Assembly (NCBI GenBank): GCA_045613385.1
Contig: JAZLAW010000022.1
Location: 1 to 64,000, forward strand
Length of the DNA stretch: 64,000 nt
DNA from: SIG565 sp045613385
GTDB taxonomy: Bacteria > Bacillota > Clostridia > Oscillospirales > Acutalibacteraceae
Direction of reading: 5' to 3'
Part shown: piece by piece, positions 17,430 to 26,993 of the stretch
Layout: every line of letters begins with the position of its first letter
Numbering within the stretch: position 1 is the first letter of the stretch
The notes under the pieces: generated by a model
Database searches by the model: none
What the model saw: the letters and a program-made list of their open reading frames with translations, nothing else
Told to the model about the DNA's origin: nothing
Position numbers and translations under genes: made by a program

Positions 17430-19608
17430 AATCATCAATTTCTATATTTGACATTTGTCTTTGAGCCATAACAAGACCGTAGTAGATACCTTGTTTAGCC
17501 ACCAACTCATCGTGAGTTCCTATTTCGGCAACCGTTCCTTTATCGAGAACAACAAGTTTCGTTGCGTTGCGAAGAGTGGACAGTCTATGTGCAATGGCTA
17601 TTGTTGTGCACTGTTTCGAGAGTCGGGCCAATGCATCCTGAATCTGTTTTTCGGTCTCGGTATCAAGAGAAGCGGTAGCTTCATCTAATATAAGTATTTT
17701 GGGATTATGTAACAGTGCACGTGCGATTGCTACACGTTGGCGCTCACCGCCTGAAAGCCCCAGACCTTTTTCGCCGATTTTGGTATTATATCCATCGGGC
17801 ATTTTCTTAATAAATTCGTGACAACCCGCAAGTTTCGATACGGAAATTACTTCATCTCTTGTCGCATCAGGTTTTGCATAAGCAATATTCTGAAATACCG
17901 TACCCGAGAACAAATATGTTTCCTGTAAAACGACGCCTATTTGCTTTCGCAAAGCTTCGCTTGAAATATTTCTTATGTCTACACCATCAACAGTAATACT
18001 TCCGCTTTCGACATCATAAAGGCGCATTATAAGATTGATAAGGGTTGTCTTACCAACGCCCGAAGCGCCAACAAGACCGATAAATTCACCCGGTTTTATG
18101 TGTATATCTACATTTTTCAGAACTTCCTTGCCGATATCATATCCGAAAGAAATGTTATTAATATCTATATTCCCCTTGATTTCGGGATTTTGGGGATTTT
18201 CAGACTCTGTAATATCGGCTTCTTCATCAAGTACTTCGAAAATCTTTGAAGATGATGTTGTGAATTCCATTACCTGTCGGGGAATCATTGATATCATGCG
18301 AAGTGGTCCATAAATTTTTGTAATATAAAAAGAAAACTGTGACATTTCACCGAGCGTCATACTGCCGCCGAGAATCTTATTTCCAACGTAGAAAAGTAAA
18401 ATAAACTCTCCAAAACTTATGAAAAATCGCAATATAGGCATAATAATGCTCCAAATGCAGTCGATTTTTTCCTGTAGTACTCTCTCTGTCCCGGTAAATT
18501 CTCTGAATCGTTCGCCTTCTCTATATTCTGTTCCGAAAGATTTCACAACCCTAATACCCGAAAAAATGTCGTGTAAAACCGAGTTGGTTTTTGATGCAGC
18601 AGACCAGTTTCTCCGGAAAAGTGAACGCATCTTTTTTCTGAATAAATAGAAAAACAATACAACCAAAGGAGTTGGCAACATTATAAACAAAAACAATATC
18701 GGGTCATAAAAAAGAATATACACACTTACAGCCAACATAACCGTTAATTCTTCAATAATATTCGGGAAACGGCTTACTACGAACGCATCGAAGGTTTGTG
18801 TATCCTGCATGACTCGGCGCAAAAGATCGCCTGTAGTGTATTTTGAAATCTTTGTTATAGAAAGACTCTCGACCTTACTGAAAAGTCGGTTTCTCAAATC
18901 ACGCGTCATTTTACTGCTCGCACATATTAACAAATGTGTCCTTACCATATTAATTCCGCGGACAATACATTCTATTAAGAACATTGATAAGATGATTAAT
19001 GCGAAATTTCCTAATTTCAAACCTTCCGGATTTGGGCTTTTAATATAATCATCAACGGCAATTCTATTTAAAATAGGCGCAATAAGATTAATTGCACTCA
19101 TTACAAAAAATGAGATGAAAGCGATTATTAAATATACTTTATGTGGTGACAACAACTCCCAGACTTTTTTAAACAACTGCTTTTTCTGTTCCCTGGAAAG
19201 TTGTTTGCCTCTCTCAGAACAAGAATCTTCCTTATATAACAACCTTCCGTTCTCAAGAAAATAATTATAATCTTTAACAGATTTAATTATGCTATTTATA
19301 AATTTTCCATCGGAACGGCAGAGCAAATTAACCGAATTGTCCTGTTTCTTTATGTATGACACAAAAACACAGCCTACACCCATATCGGTAATAAGCTCTT
19401 TTATTTCTGAAACCTTTACAATTTGCTTAATTTGTCCATCTTCTACAACATACAGGTTTTCTTTATCCGCTGCAATAACCCCGTTGCAAACATCTGTGAG
19501 ATTATCACATTTAAGGTTAAATCTAAAGCAAACCTGTAAATTATGCATAACTTCTTCAGACAAAACTGCACACAGTTTATCCGATAATTCCTTTGGAATA
19601 TTGTACAT
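17428..19608 (-). CDS. ABC exporter subunit with N-terminal extension (partner of the DUF1854 protein)
   Basis: The 726 residues form a fused permease-ATPase of the type I exporter fold. Six membrane segments begin at about 157, and the ATPase domain has Walker A (VGASGVGKTTL), the signature (LSGGERQRVAIARALL) and Walker B (ILILDEATASLDT). About 150 residues before the membrane domain are not standard for exporters; they look like a small soluble domain with beta-strand character (CNGVIAADKENLYVVEDG) and recall bacterial PH-like folds, but this is inference. It lies 16 bp after the DUF1854 gene, and with the 763-residue subunit upstream it probably makes a heterodimeric exporter. The substrate is unknown. 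Confidence 0.85.
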   Translation of the reverse strand: MYNIPKELSDKLCAVLSEEVMHNLQVCFRFNLKCDNLTDVCNGVIAADKENLYVVEDGQIKQIVKVSEIKELITDMGVGCVFVSYIKKQDNSVNLLCRSDGKFINSIIKSVKDYNYFLENGRLLYKEDSCSERGKQLSREQKKQLFKKVWELLSPHKVYLIIAFISFFVMSAINLIAPILNRIAVDDYIKSPNPEGLKLGNFALIILSMFLIECIVRGINMVRTHLLICASSKMTRDLRNRLFSKVESLSITKISKYTTGDLLRRVMQDTQTFDAFVVSRFPNIIEELTVMLAVSVYILFYDPILFLFIMLPTPLVVLFFYLFRKKMRSLFRRNWSAASKTNSVLHDIFSGIRVVKSFGTEYREGERFREFTGTERVLQEKIDCIWSIIMPILRFFISFGEFILLFYVGNKILGGSMTLGEMSQFSFYITKIYGPLRMISMIPRQVMEFTTSSSKIFEVLDEEADITESENPQNPEIKGNIDINNISFGYDIGKEVLKNVDIHIKPGEFIGLVGASGVGKTTLINLIMRLYDVESGSITVDGVDIRNISSEALRKQIGVVLQETYLFSGTVFQNIAYAKPDATRDEVISVSKLAGCHEFIKKMPDGYNTKIGEKGLGLSGGERQRVAIARALLHNPKILILDEATASLDTETEKQIQDALARLSKQCTTIAIAHRLSTLRNATKLVVLDKGTVAEIGTHDELVAKQGIYYGLVMAQRQMSNIEIDD

Positions 19609-19624
19609 TTAACAAATCTCTTTT

Positions 19625-20155
19625 CTATAAATAGAGTTCTATTTCTTTGTAACTTTTTCTGTCAAGAGCCAGAACGCTTTCTATTACAAATCGGTTTCCG
19701 TCAACATCAAGTACGATAACCTTGTCATCTCCTACCTTGAGCGTGTTTCGGAAGGTGTCCTGTACCGTGAACTCCACCGCTCTGCCTTCATCTACAACAA
19801 CCGACCAATAGGAAAACCCATATCTCTCTTTAACCGACTTTATTTTCTTTATAACAGGCGAATAATATTTTCTTGCAAGTTCTGTCTTAACCAGTTGGAT
19901 TTCGCCATCTGCAAGGTCTGACACATCGTATATAATACCTATTTCATTTGATTCTTCATCACACACCGATATGTATTGCCATTTAAGTTCAAACGGAAAC
20001 ATCCTGTGCAAGAAAACTCTATCGTATGTTTTTTTGTTTTCTTCCAACTGTATTTCAAGTGCCACAAAACCGTTTTTTTCGCAGAAGGAAGCATTTGAAC
20101 GGTCTATCTTTATTGTGCTCAATGACAAATCGGTAAGTAAATTATTATCAACCAT
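19625..20155 (-). CDS. DUF1854 domain protein between two ABC exporter genes
   Basis: The 176-residue protein matches the DUF1854 family by overall pattern: an N-terminal strand-rich part with FLHRMFPFELKWQYISV and a second part with KIKSVKERYGFSYWSVVVD and a regulatory-looking C terminus. No catalytic motif, signal peptide or membrane segment is seen. Homologues occur next to paired ABC exporters. Of two adjacent ATG codons, the second (20155) is seven bases from AGGAG and is taken as the start. It lies 10 bp after one transporter gene and 16 bp before the other, so a role as accessory subunit or regulator of that exporter is likely but unproven. Confidence 0.75.
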   Translation of the reverse strand: MVDNNLLTDLSLSTIKIDRSNASFCEKNGFVALEIQLEENKKTYDRVFLHRMFPFELKWQYISVCDEESNEIGIIYDVSDLADGEIQLVKTELARKYYSPVIKKIKSVKERYGFSYWSVVVDEGRAVEFTVQDTFRNTLKVGDDKVIVLDVDGNRFVIESVLALDRKSYKEIELYL

Positions 20156-20165
20156 CATAACTCTC

Positions 20166-22457
20166 CTATTCAACAATTCCCGCTTCTTTAAGTGCCTTGG
20201 TCTGCAAAGTATAAAGGCGATTATATACCCCGTCTTTTTTCTCTAAAAGACTCTTATGTGTACCTTCTTCTACCACGCGACCATCTTCTATCGCGATAAG
20301 TTTATCCGCATCCTTAAGGGTAGATAACCTATGCGCAATAATAATTGTCGTTTTACCTTGTGTTAAGGTATTAAGAGCATTTTGTATCATTTTTTCTGTC
20401 CTTGTATCCATAGCGGCGGGTGCTTCATCCAAAATAAGTATTTTAGGATTCAGCAATATTGCCCGGGCTATAGATATACGCTGCCGCTCACCGCCCGATA
20501 ATTCGGTGTTGCCAAATCCTACTTTGGTATCGTACGCATCGGGTAATTTTACAATAAAGTCGTGAGCGCCGCTTATTTTTGCCGCCGCTATAACTTCATC
20601 ATAACTCGCGTCAGGTTTAGCGTATCTAATATTTTCAAAAATACTGCCTATAAACAAATATGTTTCTTGAGATACCATAGCAATATTTTTGTGTAATGCT
20701 TCGAAAGACAAATCTCTGACATTTATACCGTCTATATATATGCCACCTTCGTCAGTATCATACAGTCGCATCAGGAGATTTGCCAGGGTACTCTTACCCG
20801 CACCCGTATGACCCACAATACCGAGCGTTTGCTCAGCGGCAATAGTAAATGTTACATTTGAAAGCACTTTTTTATTTTTATTGTATCCGAAATCCACATT
20901 TCGGAATTCCACTTCACCTTTTATATTCTCGGGAGTAATAGCATCTTGTTTTTCACTTACTTCGGGCTCAGTATCATAAATTTCAAACAATCTTTGCATT
21001 GCGTTTGAACAAGAAGCCGTCATATCTATCATCTGAGAAAAAAATTGCATTGGACTGTAAATCATATTTATATATGCAGTAAAGGTGATGAGCTGTCCGT
21101 ATGTGAAGTAACCCTTCATAACCATATAACCGCCAACGCCAAGAGAAACCACATTCCCAAGATAAAATATAATGCCTACCGAACGGTATGCATATGAGTT
21201 AAAAAGTGCAAGGCGTTTGTTGGCATTTATTGCGGAAACATTACCTTTACCAAAACGTTTATTCTCCAGCTCTTCATTGGCGAAAGCCTTAACAACACGT
21301 ATGCCGCCCAGTACATCCGAAAGATGCGAAGTGACTCGTGATACGCCGGAATATCTATGTGCCTGTAATTTTCTTGTATGTCCATACGACAGTCGCATAA
21401 TCACAAAAAACAACGGTCCAAAGCCAAGAGATAAAGCGGCCAACAACGGATTCATACTGAAAAGTATAATCAGAACCACAACAACCTGAACTATATTTAT
21501 AAGAAAATACGGCATGGTGTCGTTAAAAAAGTGATAAATTGTATTTGAATCGGAATTAACCTGTGTCATAAGACCGCCTGTTTGTCTTCCTGTAAAAAAA
21601 CGAAGAGACAGTTTCTCTATAGCACCGAAAATTGTATTTTTAAGGTCGAAAATAATCTTTGCCGAAATTTTTGATGAAACGTAACCATTGATTATATCTG
21701 CAATACTCGATAATAGCCTTGTCGCCATTATGATTCCTATTGCCAAAACAATCTGACCGTAAAGATTTCCGCCTTCAGTAAGTACGTTATCAAAGAAAAA
21801 TCCATTTGAGAAATAAGGCACTAAAATAGAGGTTCCTGTAAGCACCACAAGAGACAAAATAAGTATTACGAGTTCTTTTTTATACTTTGTGAAAAAAGCA
21901 GCGCATCTTATAAACAGTTTTCCTTTTTCCATACAACGCGGACATATTTTCCTGTTTTTGTCCGGATAGCGCATACCGCATTTAGGGCACCTGTTAAAAT
22001 CGGGATTATCCTCAGGGTCAACAGAAAAATCAGAAGACTTTAGTTCTCCTTTTTTCATTCGGGCAAAATATTTTACGAATACAGCTGAGTTTTCTTTGCA
22101 GAAATTTGTCATAGCGGCAAGAAAAATGTTTTCGCCGGATGTTGTTACTGCAACCAATCGTGAAGTTGAAAGCAACTCTTCGACCATAACTTTTTCAATG
22201 TGACTCAAATTATATTGTGAAAATCGTTTTTCTTCCCAAAAAGCGCTAACACTGTGCCGCTTATCTTTAACATTGTCAAGCACTGTGTTTCCCGATAAAA
22301 CAAACAAGGATTCCTTGGTTGCGGCTATATATGTATCGCACAGAGTATGCTCTGTATCCATATCGCAATATGTAAGAAGATAAATGTCTTCCTTCTGTAC
22401 ACCGTTTTTAGATAATATATCATATACATACTGCGGTATCTTATCAAAACAAAGCAT
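20166..22457 (-). CDS. ABC exporter subunit with N-terminal extension and zinc ribbon
   Basis: The 763-residue permease-ATPase has six membrane segments from about residue 195, Walker A (VGHTGAGKSTL), signature (ELSGGERQRISIARAIL) and Walker B (ILILDEAPAAMDT). Before the membrane domain lies a soluble domain of about 150 residues, then a zinc ribbon with Cys157, Cys160, Cys172 and Cys175 (CPKC, CPRC). The D-loop reads APAAMD where SALD is usual. It is the first gene of the ABC-DUF1854-ABC trio and follows the HAD gene region by 13 bp. The zinc ribbon and extension could mediate sensing or contact with DUF1854. Confidence 0.85.
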   Translation of the reverse strand: MLCFDKIPQYVYDILSKNGVQKEDIYLLTYCDMDTEHTLCDTYIAATKESLFVLSGNTVLDNVKDKRHSVSAFWEEKRFSQYNLSHIEKVMVEELLSTSRLVAVTTSGENIFLAAMTNFCKENSAVFVKYFARMKKGELKSSDFSVDPEDNPDFNRCPKCGMRYPDKNRKICPRCMEKGKLFIRCAAFFTKYKKELVILILSLVVLTGTSILVPYFSNGFFFDNVLTEGGNLYGQIVLAIGIIMATRLLSSIADIINGYVSSKISAKIIFDLKNTIFGAIEKLSLRFFTGRQTGGLMTQVNSDSNTIYHFFNDTMPYFLINIVQVVVVLIILFSMNPLLAALSLGFGPLFFVIMRLSYGHTRKLQAHRYSGVSRVTSHLSDVLGGIRVVKAFANEELENKRFGKGNVSAINANKRLALFNSYAYRSVGIIFYLGNVVSLGVGGYMVMKGYFTYGQLITFTAYINMIYSPMQFFSQMIDMTASCSNAMQRLFEIYDTEPEVSEKQDAITPENIKGEVEFRNVDFGYNKNKKVLSNVTFTIAAEQTLGIVGHTGAGKSTLANLLMRLYDTDEGGIYIDGINVRDLSFEALHKNIAMVSQETYLFIGSIFENIRYAKPDASYDEVIAAAKISGAHDFIVKLPDAYDTKVGFGNTELSGGERQRISIARAILLNPKILILDEAPAAMDTRTEKMIQNALNTLTQGKTTIIIAHRLSTLKDADKLIAIEDGRVVEEGTHKSLLEKKDGVYNRLYTLQTKALKEAGIVE

Positions 22458-22470
22458 ATTTATCCCCTTT

Positions 22471-23154
22471 CTAATCTTTTAGCAAATCTTCAAGTTGCTC
22501 TAATACGTTTATTTCGTATGTGGGTCTATATTTGAGCGACTTTTGATTGGGATTATACCAACACGTATCTATCCCCGAATTTATTCCGCCTAAAATATCG
22601 GAAGACATACTATCGCCAATAATAAGTATTTTTGATTTGTCGGTTTCTTTTATATTTTTTAATACATAATTGAAATATTCTTCTTCAGGCTTAGGTACAC
22701 CAACAGTTTCCGAAATGAAAACACCTTTGACATAGTTTATAATATTACTGTCTTTAAGGCGGCTCTTCTGAATAACATCGCGACCATTTGTAATTATGTA
22801 AATATTATATTTTTCATACAGGTTTTCGAGTAGTTCTATGGCACCAGAAATGAGCTGATGATTCTTTCCAAGATTTTCTTCATATGCCGCCGCTGCAGAT
22901 GCCGCATCGGCGTTTATATTAATTTTCTCGAAGAATTTTTTAAAGCGGCCTACATAAATTTCTTTTTTCTCAATCTCGCCACGTTCAAATGCTTCCCAAA
23001 AACCTTTATTTACCTGGCTGTAGATTTTCGCATTTTCTTCACTATAGGGCAAACCCTTGTCGGTCATCATTTGCCGAAGTGCCGAACCCTCGGCGGCTTT
23101 AAAATCAAGCAAAGTATCATCCGAATCAAAAAGCAAGGTGGTATAGTGTTTCAT
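22471..23154 (-). CDS. HAD-family phosphatase, YjjG/YfnB-like
   Basis: The 227 residues show the haloacid dehalogenase motifs: motif I LLFDSDDTLLDF, motif II IYIITNGRD, a motif III lysine near VGVPKPEE, and motif IV IIGDSMSSDILGG. A helical cap lies between motifs I and II. The pattern is closest to the YjjG group, which dephosphorylates pyrimidine nucleotides and related compounds. Its ATG overlaps the galU stop by one base, so it is cotranscribed with galU; whether the two share a pathway is not clear. Confidence 0.82.
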   Translation of the reverse strand: MKHYTTLLFDSDDTLLDFKAAEGSALRQMMTDKGLPYSEENAKIYSQVNKGFWEAFERGEIEKKEIYVGRFKKFFEKININADAASAAAAYEENLGKNHQLISGAIELLENLYEKYNIYIITNGRDVIQKSRLKDSNIINYVKGVFISETVGVPKPEEEYFNYVLKNIKETDKSKILIIGDSMSSDILGGINSGIDTCWYNPNQKSLKYRPTYEINVLEQLEDLLKD

Positions 23155-24023
23155 CAGATTTCTTCTGCCAGTTTCTTAATATATGCCTTAAGTTCTTCCT
23201 TTGTTTCGGGATGCGTAAGGCCTACATCGATATTTGCTTTAAGCATACCGAATTTATTTCCCATATCATGTCTCTCTCCGCTGAACACAACGCCTGTCAT
23301 ACCTTCCCTACGGGCAATAGTCTTCATAGCATCGGTCAGTTGTAATTCATTTCCGACACCAAGCGGTGTATGTTCGAGTATATCGAAAATTCTTGCATCA
23401 AGAACGCAACGACCGAGAATGGAATAATTGGAAAATTTATTATAAATACTCGGTTTTTCTATCATATCGCTGACTTCAAATATATTCTCATCTACTTTAT
23501 CTACCTTTAATGAACAGTATTTTACAACCTGTTCATCGGTGACTTCCTTAATACCCACGACATTTTTGCCGTACTTTTCATAGGCTTCGCAAAGCTCACC
23601 GATGGCGGGAATTTTGCCTATAATTACATCGTCTCCGTAAAGTACTGCAAAGGGTTCATCAGCAACAAATTCCTTTGCGCGAAGCACTGCATCTCCCAAA
23701 CCCTTTGTTTCTTTCTGGCGGATAAAATAAATATTTGCAAGTTTTGTAACCGATGTGATTTCATCTAATGCTTGGGCCTTTCCCTTCTCTTCGAGCATAT
23801 ATTCAAGTTCTATAGAATGGTCAAAGTGGTCTTCAATAGCACCTTTACCACGGTTAGTTATTATAAGAATATCTGTAATTCCCGCTTTTACCGCTTCTTC
23901 CACGATATACTGGATAGCCGGTTTGTCCACTATAGGTAACATTTCCTTCGGTATAGCCTTTGATGCGGGTAAAACGCGTGTTCCGAGTCCTGCTGCGGGA
24001 ATAATAGCCTTTTTGATTTTCAT
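23154..24023 (-). CDS. galU: UTP-glucose-1-phosphate uridylyltransferase
   Basis: GalU makes UDP-glucose from UTP and glucose-1-phosphate for cell-envelope glycans. The 289-residue protein has the nucleotide-binding motif AAGLGTRVLPASKAIPKEM near the N terminus, followed by IVDKPAIQYIVEEA and LYGDDVI. Length is standard. GalE, the enzyme that uses its product, is encoded about 13 kb away at 36836-37849. It is followed with one-base overlap by the HAD gene. Confidence 0.95.
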   Translation of the reverse strand: MKIKKAIIPAAGLGTRVLPASKAIPKEMLPIVDKPAIQYIVEEAVKAGITDILIITNRGKGAIEDHFDHSIELEYMLEEKGKAQALDEITSVTKLANIYFIRQKETKGLGDAVLRAKEFVADEPFAVLYGDDVIIGKIPAIGELCEAYEKYGKNVVGIKEVTDEQVVKYCSLKVDKVDENIFEVSDMIEKPSIYNKFSNYSILGRCVLDARIFDILEHTPLGVGNELQLTDAMKTIARREGMTGVVFSGERHDMGNKFGMLKANIDVGLTHPETKEELKAYIKKLAEEI

Positions 24024-24044
24024 AATTATACTCCTTGTTTTATT

Positions 24045-24833
24045 TTATAGCGTCATTAAAAACGATATCATCGGCAATGAAGATAATATGCCGTTTATTA
24101 CTAACATTAAAACTACACCCAGGAATGCCATACCGCCACTGACACCGCCGCACTCTTTAAAGCGGTATTTTAAAAGCGGAGAGTCGGCATATTTTTCTGT
24201 TATATCGTCAATCTTTGATACTGCGTGGTCCTTATACAAAAACAGTCCGAACAAACCGCTCAGTATAACCGACGATGCCGTTTCTAAATCAGAAATTATC
24301 GCGGCAAAATTCATACCTTTCACAGTATTCAAAAGACCGTCTATATACATTTGAAATTCGTTTGCCAAAATGCTCGTATCAGTGACCTCATTTTCAATCA
24401 TATAATTAAACATTTCGAAAAAAGAAGTCAAAGTTGCTACGGTAGTCTCGTATGTAAGTAATGTTTTTAGAATACAGAGAAATGTAGCTATTCCCACCGA
24501 TATAAAAGCATATTTATACATTTTCCTGTAAAAAAGCCATATTGCCGTTCCGAAAAATCCGAAAAACAAGCTGAGAACGGCTACAGGCCAACACCAGGAA
24601 ACGCGGGATGATGCCAGTTCCATCCCCGTGAATTTTGACAAAATCTTATACGCATTTTTACCAACGAAAACACTCATATTTTCTTTAGATACGCCATCGA
24701 TTTCTTCGGATACAAATGAACTTTCATCTGCCTTTTTAGGTTCGCTGCCGATTTCCAACGGTTTACCACACATTTTACAAAATTTATAATCTTCATTATT
24801 CTCTGTACCACAGTTGACACAAAATACGCTCAT
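24045..24833 (-). CDS. Zinc-ribbon membrane protein, DUF2628-like
   Basis: The 262-residue protein starts with a four-cysteine zinc ribbon (Cys5, Cys8, Cys19, Cys22: FCVNC, FCKMC), followed by a linker and several membrane segments (SWCWPVAVLSLFFGFFGTAIW, and a last one at the C terminus). The motif WPVAVLSLFFG...YRKMYKYA matches the DUF2628 pattern. It shares architecture with its upstream neighbour at 24852-25781, so the two look like diverged tandem paralogues. Function is unknown; a membrane sensor or scaffold is possible. Confidence 0.7.
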   Translation of the reverse strand: MSVFCVNCGTENNEDYKFCKMCGKPLEIGSEPKKADESSFVSEEIDGVSKENMSVFVGKNAYKILSKFTGMELASSRVSWCWPVAVLSLFFGFFGTAIWLFYRKMYKYAFISVGIATFLCILKTLLTYETTVATLTSFFEMFNYMIENEVTDTSILANEFQMYIDGLLNTVKGMNFAAIISDLETASSVILSGLFGLFLYKDHAVSKIDDITEKYADSPLLKYRFKECGGVSGGMAFLGVVLMLVINGILSSLPMISFLMTL

Positions 24834-24851
24834 AAAGATTCCCTTCTTTTG

Positions 24852-25781
24852 CTACATAAAGAATGTAAATATAATATTCGGTAAATTGTTTATCGCAAGA
24901 ACACCGAGCAAAAATCCAAATAGATTAACTCCACCGTTTTTTCTTAAATATTCTTCTCTATCCAAATCCTGTTTTGATACACCACTTGCTTTGTCCAAAA
25001 CGTGATTATAATATATTCTATCCCCGAATAAAGCTGCTATAAATCTTACTGCAATAGTTCCTAAAGAGCCGATAAACGCCAAAACAATCGGGAAAACCCG
25101 ACCGTTTAGCATACTCTCATTTATATACTGCATTAAGAAGGCTGTTAATTCTTCGTAATTTGCAAATATATTCTGGTTTAATACTGCTGTCAGCGGAAAA
25201 AGAAAAATCTGGAGTGCGATGAGAACTGTAATTACCAATACCCCTGCTTTATACATTTTTCGTGACAAAAACCAACCTTCCGGAAACAAGAAAGCCAACC
25301 AATTCCAAGAAATCTTTTTTCCTTCCTTAAAGGACAAAAATTTAGGTAAATATCTTTGTGAATTCACAGAAACGAACTCCCTTGCGGTCTCGGCCGTTAC
25401 AGATTTACCAATATCGGCATCCCTTGATACTCCGCCGAATAAATCAAAATTAACATATACCCCTGATATGCCGGGTCTGCCGCAATAGGGACATACCTTA
25501 GAATCTCTATCAATTTTTCTCATACAATGCGGACAGGTCTTTTTCTTGTGTAAATTACCCGTTTCTACGACACTATCTTTTATTTCATCGGTTGCCGGAG
25601 ATTTTTTACGCTCATACTGTTTCGGTGTACCGTGCAAATCTTCAAATCCGCATTTGCCTACCGAATTATAGCATTCCCTATGATGCGGCGCACCGCATAT
25701 GGGGCAATACACAATATCATCTTCTTCAAAGAGATATGCTTTGCATACTGCACAACTTATTTTTTCTTCATTAAAACTCAT
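24852..25781 (-). CDS. Membrane protein with prokaryotic RING-like finger and zinc ribbon
   Basis: The 309 residues open with a cross-brace finger: Cys10, Cys13, Cys26, Cys29, His33 or His34, Cys37 and Cys44, matching the prokaryotic RING family 1 pattern (CAVC, CPICGAPHHREC). A separate zinc ribbon follows (Cys83, Cys86, Cys97, Cys100). The C-terminal half has at least three membrane segments and the DUF2628-like motif WNWLAFLFPEGWFLSRKMYKA. The ribbon-membrane part resembles the next gene downstream. Its start overlaps the NUDIX stop (ATGA). The finger may bind protein partners; ubiquitin-type activity should not be assumed. Confidence 0.75.
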   Translation of the reverse strand: MSFNEEKISCAVCKAYLFEEDDIVYCPICGAPHHRECYNSVGKCGFEDLHGTPKQYERKKSPATDEIKDSVVETGNLHKKKTCPHCMRKIDRDSKVCPYCGRPGISGVYVNFDLFGGVSRDADIGKSVTAETAREFVSVNSQRYLPKFLSFKEGKKISWNWLAFLFPEGWFLSRKMYKAGVLVITVLIALQIFLFPLTAVLNQNIFANYEELTAFLMQYINESMLNGRVFPIVLAFIGSLGTIAVRFIAALFGDRIYYNHVLDKASGVSKQDLDREEYLRKNGGVNLFGFLLGVLAINNLPNIIFTFFM

Positions 25782-26290
25782 ACTAACTCTTTTCTTTCGC
25801 TATGTCCTAAAACTACCTGCCAATAATAACTTCCGTAGTCGTGGAATTTGCCTTCTTTAATCATTTTAAGTAAGGTTTGCTTTGTCACCCATTTTGCTCT
25901 TGAAACTTCGCTCTTCTGCAGTTTCAGTTTATAAACGGGTATGTTTGTGTGCATCACCCACACATCGACAAAGGCATTTCTTCTCTTTATTCTTTGCAAG
26001 AATTTAAGCGTATCTCTATTCGACTCAATACCCAATTCTTCCTTAAGTTCTCTGCAAGCCGCAGTAAACGAATCTTCACCCGAAACGGCAGCACCGCCTG
26101 TTGCCGCCCATTCTCCCGGCATAAGATGTTTCTTTTCTGAACGACGCTGTATAAGATATTTCCCATCATCCGAAACCACCCAGATATGCACTACCAGATG
26201 ATACTCTCCGCTTGAAAGTATCGAGCGGCCACGAACCACCGTTTTCCCCACCGGTTGTCCGTTAGAATTCAATATATCCCACTTTTCCAT
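25778..26290 (-). CDS. NUDIX hydrolase
   Basis: The 170-residue protein contains a complete NUDIX box (GGAAVSGEDSFTAACRELKEELGI region, residues about 66-88, with REL-KEEL core) that binds the metal for diphosphate hydrolysis. The N terminus (MEKWDILNSNGQPVGKTVVRG) and the segment HLVVHIWV...QRRSEKKHLMPGEWA resemble the Idi-like NUDIX group, which includes isopentenyl-diphosphate isomerase-like hydrolases. The substrate is unknown. ATG 26290 has AGGAG nine bases upstream; an earlier in-frame ATG lacks a site. It starts 4 bp after the LbetaH gene. Confidence 0.85.
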   Translation of the reverse strand: MEKWDILNSNGQPVGKTVVRGRSILSSGEYHLVVHIWVVSDDGKYLIQRRSEKKHLMPGEWAATGGAAVSGEDSFTAACRELKEELGIESNRDTLKFLQRIKRRNAFVDVWVMHTNIPVYKLKLQKSEVSRAKWVTKQTLLKMIKEGKFHDYGSYYWQVVLGHSERKELV

Positions 26291-26294
26291 ACCC

Positions 26295-26960
26295 TTAGCT
26301 CCTGCGGATAATTTCGCCCGAATTTTTATAAATACTATCGGCGGCAATATACCCCCGAACCATAGACAGCGGATATATATTTGTATTTTTTCCTACAACT
26401 GTACCGGGATTGAGAACGCTTCCACAACCAACCTCTACAAAATCGCCAATCATAGCGCCGAATTTTTTAAGTTCGGTATTGTGTTTTGCGCCATCCACCG
26501 AAACGGTTACTTTACTTTTATCAGACTTTACATTTGATGTTATAGCTCCTGCTCCTAAATGTGAACGGTAACCGAGAACTGAATCGCCTACGTAATTATA
26601 ATGCGGAACCTGAACACAGTCAAATAAAATTACATTTTTTAGTTCCGTTGAATTACCCACTACACATTTCTTACCAACTATTGCATTTCCTCTTATAAAT
26701 GCACAATGACGTATCTCGGCTTCTTCATCAATAATGCACGGTCCTGTAATAGATGCTGTGGGCGCTACTTTAGCGCTTTTGGCTATCCAGACGTCTTCAC
26801 CTTTTTTTTCATATATTTCACTATTTAATGTCTTGCCTATATTTTTTATAAACTCATTTATCTTGGGTAAAACTTCCCAACCGTACACACAATCGGTAAA
26901 AATTTCTGAAGAAATTGTATGTTCGAGAGCAAATAACGATTCTATTATTAGTCTTTTCAA
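26295..26960 (-). CDS. Left-handed beta-helix protein, GlmU C-domain-like
   Basis: The 221-residue protein has hexapeptide repeats from about 55 onward (VWIAKSAKVAPTASITGPCI and later VGKKCVVGNSTEL), as in acyltransferases of the GlmU C-terminal type. No nucleotidyltransferase signature is found in the N-terminal 50 residues, so it is not a full GlmU. It probably acts on a nucleotide sugar or serves as an acyltransferase-like protein. AGAGGTG is placed correctly for a TTG start at 26960; the GTG at 26969 overlaps that site. It is the first gene of the series 26960 to 17428. Confidence 0.75.
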   Translation of the reverse strand: MKRLIIESLFALEHTISSEIFTDCVYGWEVLPKINEFIKNIGKTLNSEIYEKKGEDVWIAKSAKVAPTASITGPCIIDEEAEIRHCAFIRGNAIVGKKCVVGNSTELKNVILFDCVQVPHYNYVGDSVLGYRSHLGAGAITSNVKSDKSKVTVSVDGAKHNTELKKFGAMIGDFVEVGCGSVLNPGTVVGKNTNIYPLSMVRGYIAADSIYKNSGEIIRRS

Positions 26961-26993
26961 ATTTTTCACCTCTAAAAATAGCTATATATATTA

